From Syngnathus acus (Eukaryota > Chordata > Actinopteri > Syngnathiformes > Syngnathidae): a stretch of DNA of 64,000 nt. Shown piece by piece: positions 63,201 through 64,000 of this stretch. Under the pieces are notes generated by a model, which was given only the letters and a program-made list of their open reading frames with translations, did no database searches and had not been told where the DNA came from. The stretch covers positions 5,552,631-5,616,630 of the forward strand of contig NC_051108.1 of the NCBI RefSeq assembly GCF_901709675.1. Reading direction: 5' to 3'. Made by a program: the position numbers and the translations under genes. Position 1 is the first letter of the stretch; each line of letters begins with the position of its first letter.

Positions 63201-63914
63201 TATTTACAGAAAAGAAATACTGCCAAAAAGCAAAGCAAATATAACACTGTGTCGATATACATGCAAGACCCAATAGAAGGTGAAATTCACAGTTTAATGT
63301 TAGGCTCCAAAAGCTTTTTGTTCAAATAGCTTTTTTTCAAATCGCTTTTTGTTTTCAAGGTTATCTACAGGAGGCTTACCTGTGGACAAAGCAGGTCCTG
63401 TCCATCATGGAGAAATCTATGGTTCTTCTTCATGATGTCACAGATGGATCCTTGTATGAAGGAGTGGCCTATGGGACCTATACAACGCGCTCTCTGTTCC
63501 AGTACATGTTTCTGGTGCAGCGACACTTTTCCATTAGCCACTTTGATCACCCTTGGCTTCTAAAACATTTCAGTTTCCTATACAGGACCATCCTTCCTGG
63601 TAATTTCCACACCGTCATTTTGTTGCTTAGTTTTCAACCTGTGTTGTTGTATAATGCGCATCAAACTTGTATAATGCACATTAATCTCCATTTTATTTTA
63701 TTTTAGGATTTCAGAGAACTGTTGCCATTGCTGATTCCAACTACAACTGGTTTTACGGACCTGAAAGTCAGTTGGTCTTCTTGGACCGTTTTGTAATGCG
63801 TAATGGAAGTGGGAACTGGCTGGCCAATGTGATTCATCAAAACAGAGTGACAGACGGAATTGGACAAGTTGGCAAAGGCCAGCGATGGTGTACTCTCCAC
63901 ACAGAATTTATCTG
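60280..63914 (+). CDS. dse: Dermatan sulfate epimerase, first four coding exons (runs off window)
   Basis: Dse is a Golgi/ER enzyme that converts glucuronate to iduronate in chondroitin to make dermatan sulfate. Exons: 60280-60695, 61919-62172, 63360-63599, 63707-63914; the phases join (372 codons plus 2 nt so far, of about 950). I chose the ATG at 60280 because MRTHTRGAP is conserved with human; the frame is open upstream. A leucine-rich signal peptide covers residues 10-20. His205 in [10 protein letters not shown] and Tyr261 in [12 protein letters not shown] fall exactly at the numbers reported as catalytic in the human enzyme. Other conserved blocks are [36 protein letters not shown] and [13 protein letters not shown]. 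The third catalytic His and the C-terminal half lie outside the window. Confidence 0.95.
60768..61165 (-). mobile_element. hAT-like MITE, long subfamily
   Basis: About 398 bp, in dse intron 1. It starts GGGTTGTCAAACTTATTTTT and ends GGCCTTGACTTTGACACTTG. It shares internal sequence (AATATTTCGAAATGAAAAAT) with the split copy at 57497-58604 but not with the shorter copies. Confidence 0.85.
61520..61735 (-). mobile_element. hAT-like MITE, truncated
   Basis: Starts within the family at TTTTTGTCGCGGGCCGCATA and stops near TTTTAGTATTGACACAAA; the GC-rich end is missing. Dse intron 1. Confidence 0.7.
62189..62613 (-). mobile_element. hAT-like MITE with duplicated tip
   Basis: A full element ends GGCCTTGAGTTTGGCACCTG at about 62609. 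Its other tip is present twice: CATACAGCAGGGGTGTCAAA at about 62202 and CATACAGCAGGAGTGTCAAA at about 62285. The duplicated unit of about 83 bp includes flanking intron sequence TATGTCTCTTTAG. Confidence 0.85.
62673..63052 (+). mobile_element. hAT-like MITE with internal tandem duplication
   Basis: Starts GTGTCAAACACAAGGCTCG. The segment from ATTCTGCATCCACTTTGTGT to about 62880 is repeated from ATTGTGCATCCACTTTGTGT at about 62896 to 63040. Dse intron 2. Confidence 0.8.
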
Positions 63915-63934
63915 GTGAGCTTTGGAATGTGTGT

Positions 63935-64000
63935 GTGTGTCTGTCTTTACTTTTAAAAAATAGAGATATTGCCAGCAATTTTAATTATCAATCACTTTTT
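63935..64000 (+). mobile_element. hAT-like MITE fragment at the window edge
   Basis: GTCTTTACTTTTAAAAAATA followed by TAGAGATATTGCCAGCAATT is the family interior, starting about 20 bp after the dse exon 4 donor and cut by the edge. Confidence 0.65.

Overview
This is vertebrate nuclear DNA, almost certainly from a percomorph-type teleost fish. The genes are multi-exon with GT-AG introns, the orthologues are all vertebrate, introns are short, and the non-coding DNA is full of small DNA transposons (MITEs), microsatellites and LINE/SINE tails typical of fish. I see nothing bacterial, no CRISPR array and no operon. I cannot name the species.

Layout. (1) 0.77-13.81 kb, minus strand: meis2, a complete 12-exon TALE homeobox gene of 391 codons. 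(2) 21.38-27.59 kb, plus strand: kcnk10 (TREK-2 two-pore potassium channel), with a second candidate TATA-box first exon at 22.7 kb; its last three exons carry single-base insertions and deletions. (3) 30.03-43.40 kb, minus strand: lama4 (laminin alpha-4), 40 coding exons from signal peptide to the fifth LG domain; exons 22-26 carry the same sort of indels. (4) 46.12-49.84 kb, plus: frk (Src-related tyrosine kinase), 8 coding exons, intact. (5) 51.15-55.19 kb, plus: nt5dc1 (HAD-type 5'-nucleotidase domain protein), 12 exons, intact. (6) 60.28 kb to the right edge, plus: dse (dermatan sulfate epimerase), first four coding exons, running out of the window. lama4-frk-nt5dc1-dse matches the human 6q21-q22 block. 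meis2 and kcnk10 lie on other chromosomes in human, so the left third is a teleost-specific neighbourhood.

These genes do not form one pathway. lama4 (basement membrane) and dse (dermatan sulfate) both concern the extracellular matrix; frk and nt5dc1 are conserved neighbours of dse. The non-coding DNA holds about 20 copies of one hAT-like MITE family, five copies of a pogo/Tigger-like MITE, two copies of a second TA-flanked family, larger inverted-repeat elements, a Penelope-like (GIY-YIG) remnant in inverted arrangement, and nested insertions.

The most unusual non-coding structure is at 43.8-45.2 kb, just upstream of lama4: a GATA array, degenerate interstitial telomeric repeats, a 17-bp minisatellite, four tRNA-like units about 160 bp apart, then more telomeric repeats. 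I found no convincing new molecular system. The best leads are this composite array, the kcnk10 alternative promoter, and the clustered indels, which I think are more likely assembly errors than pseudogenes.
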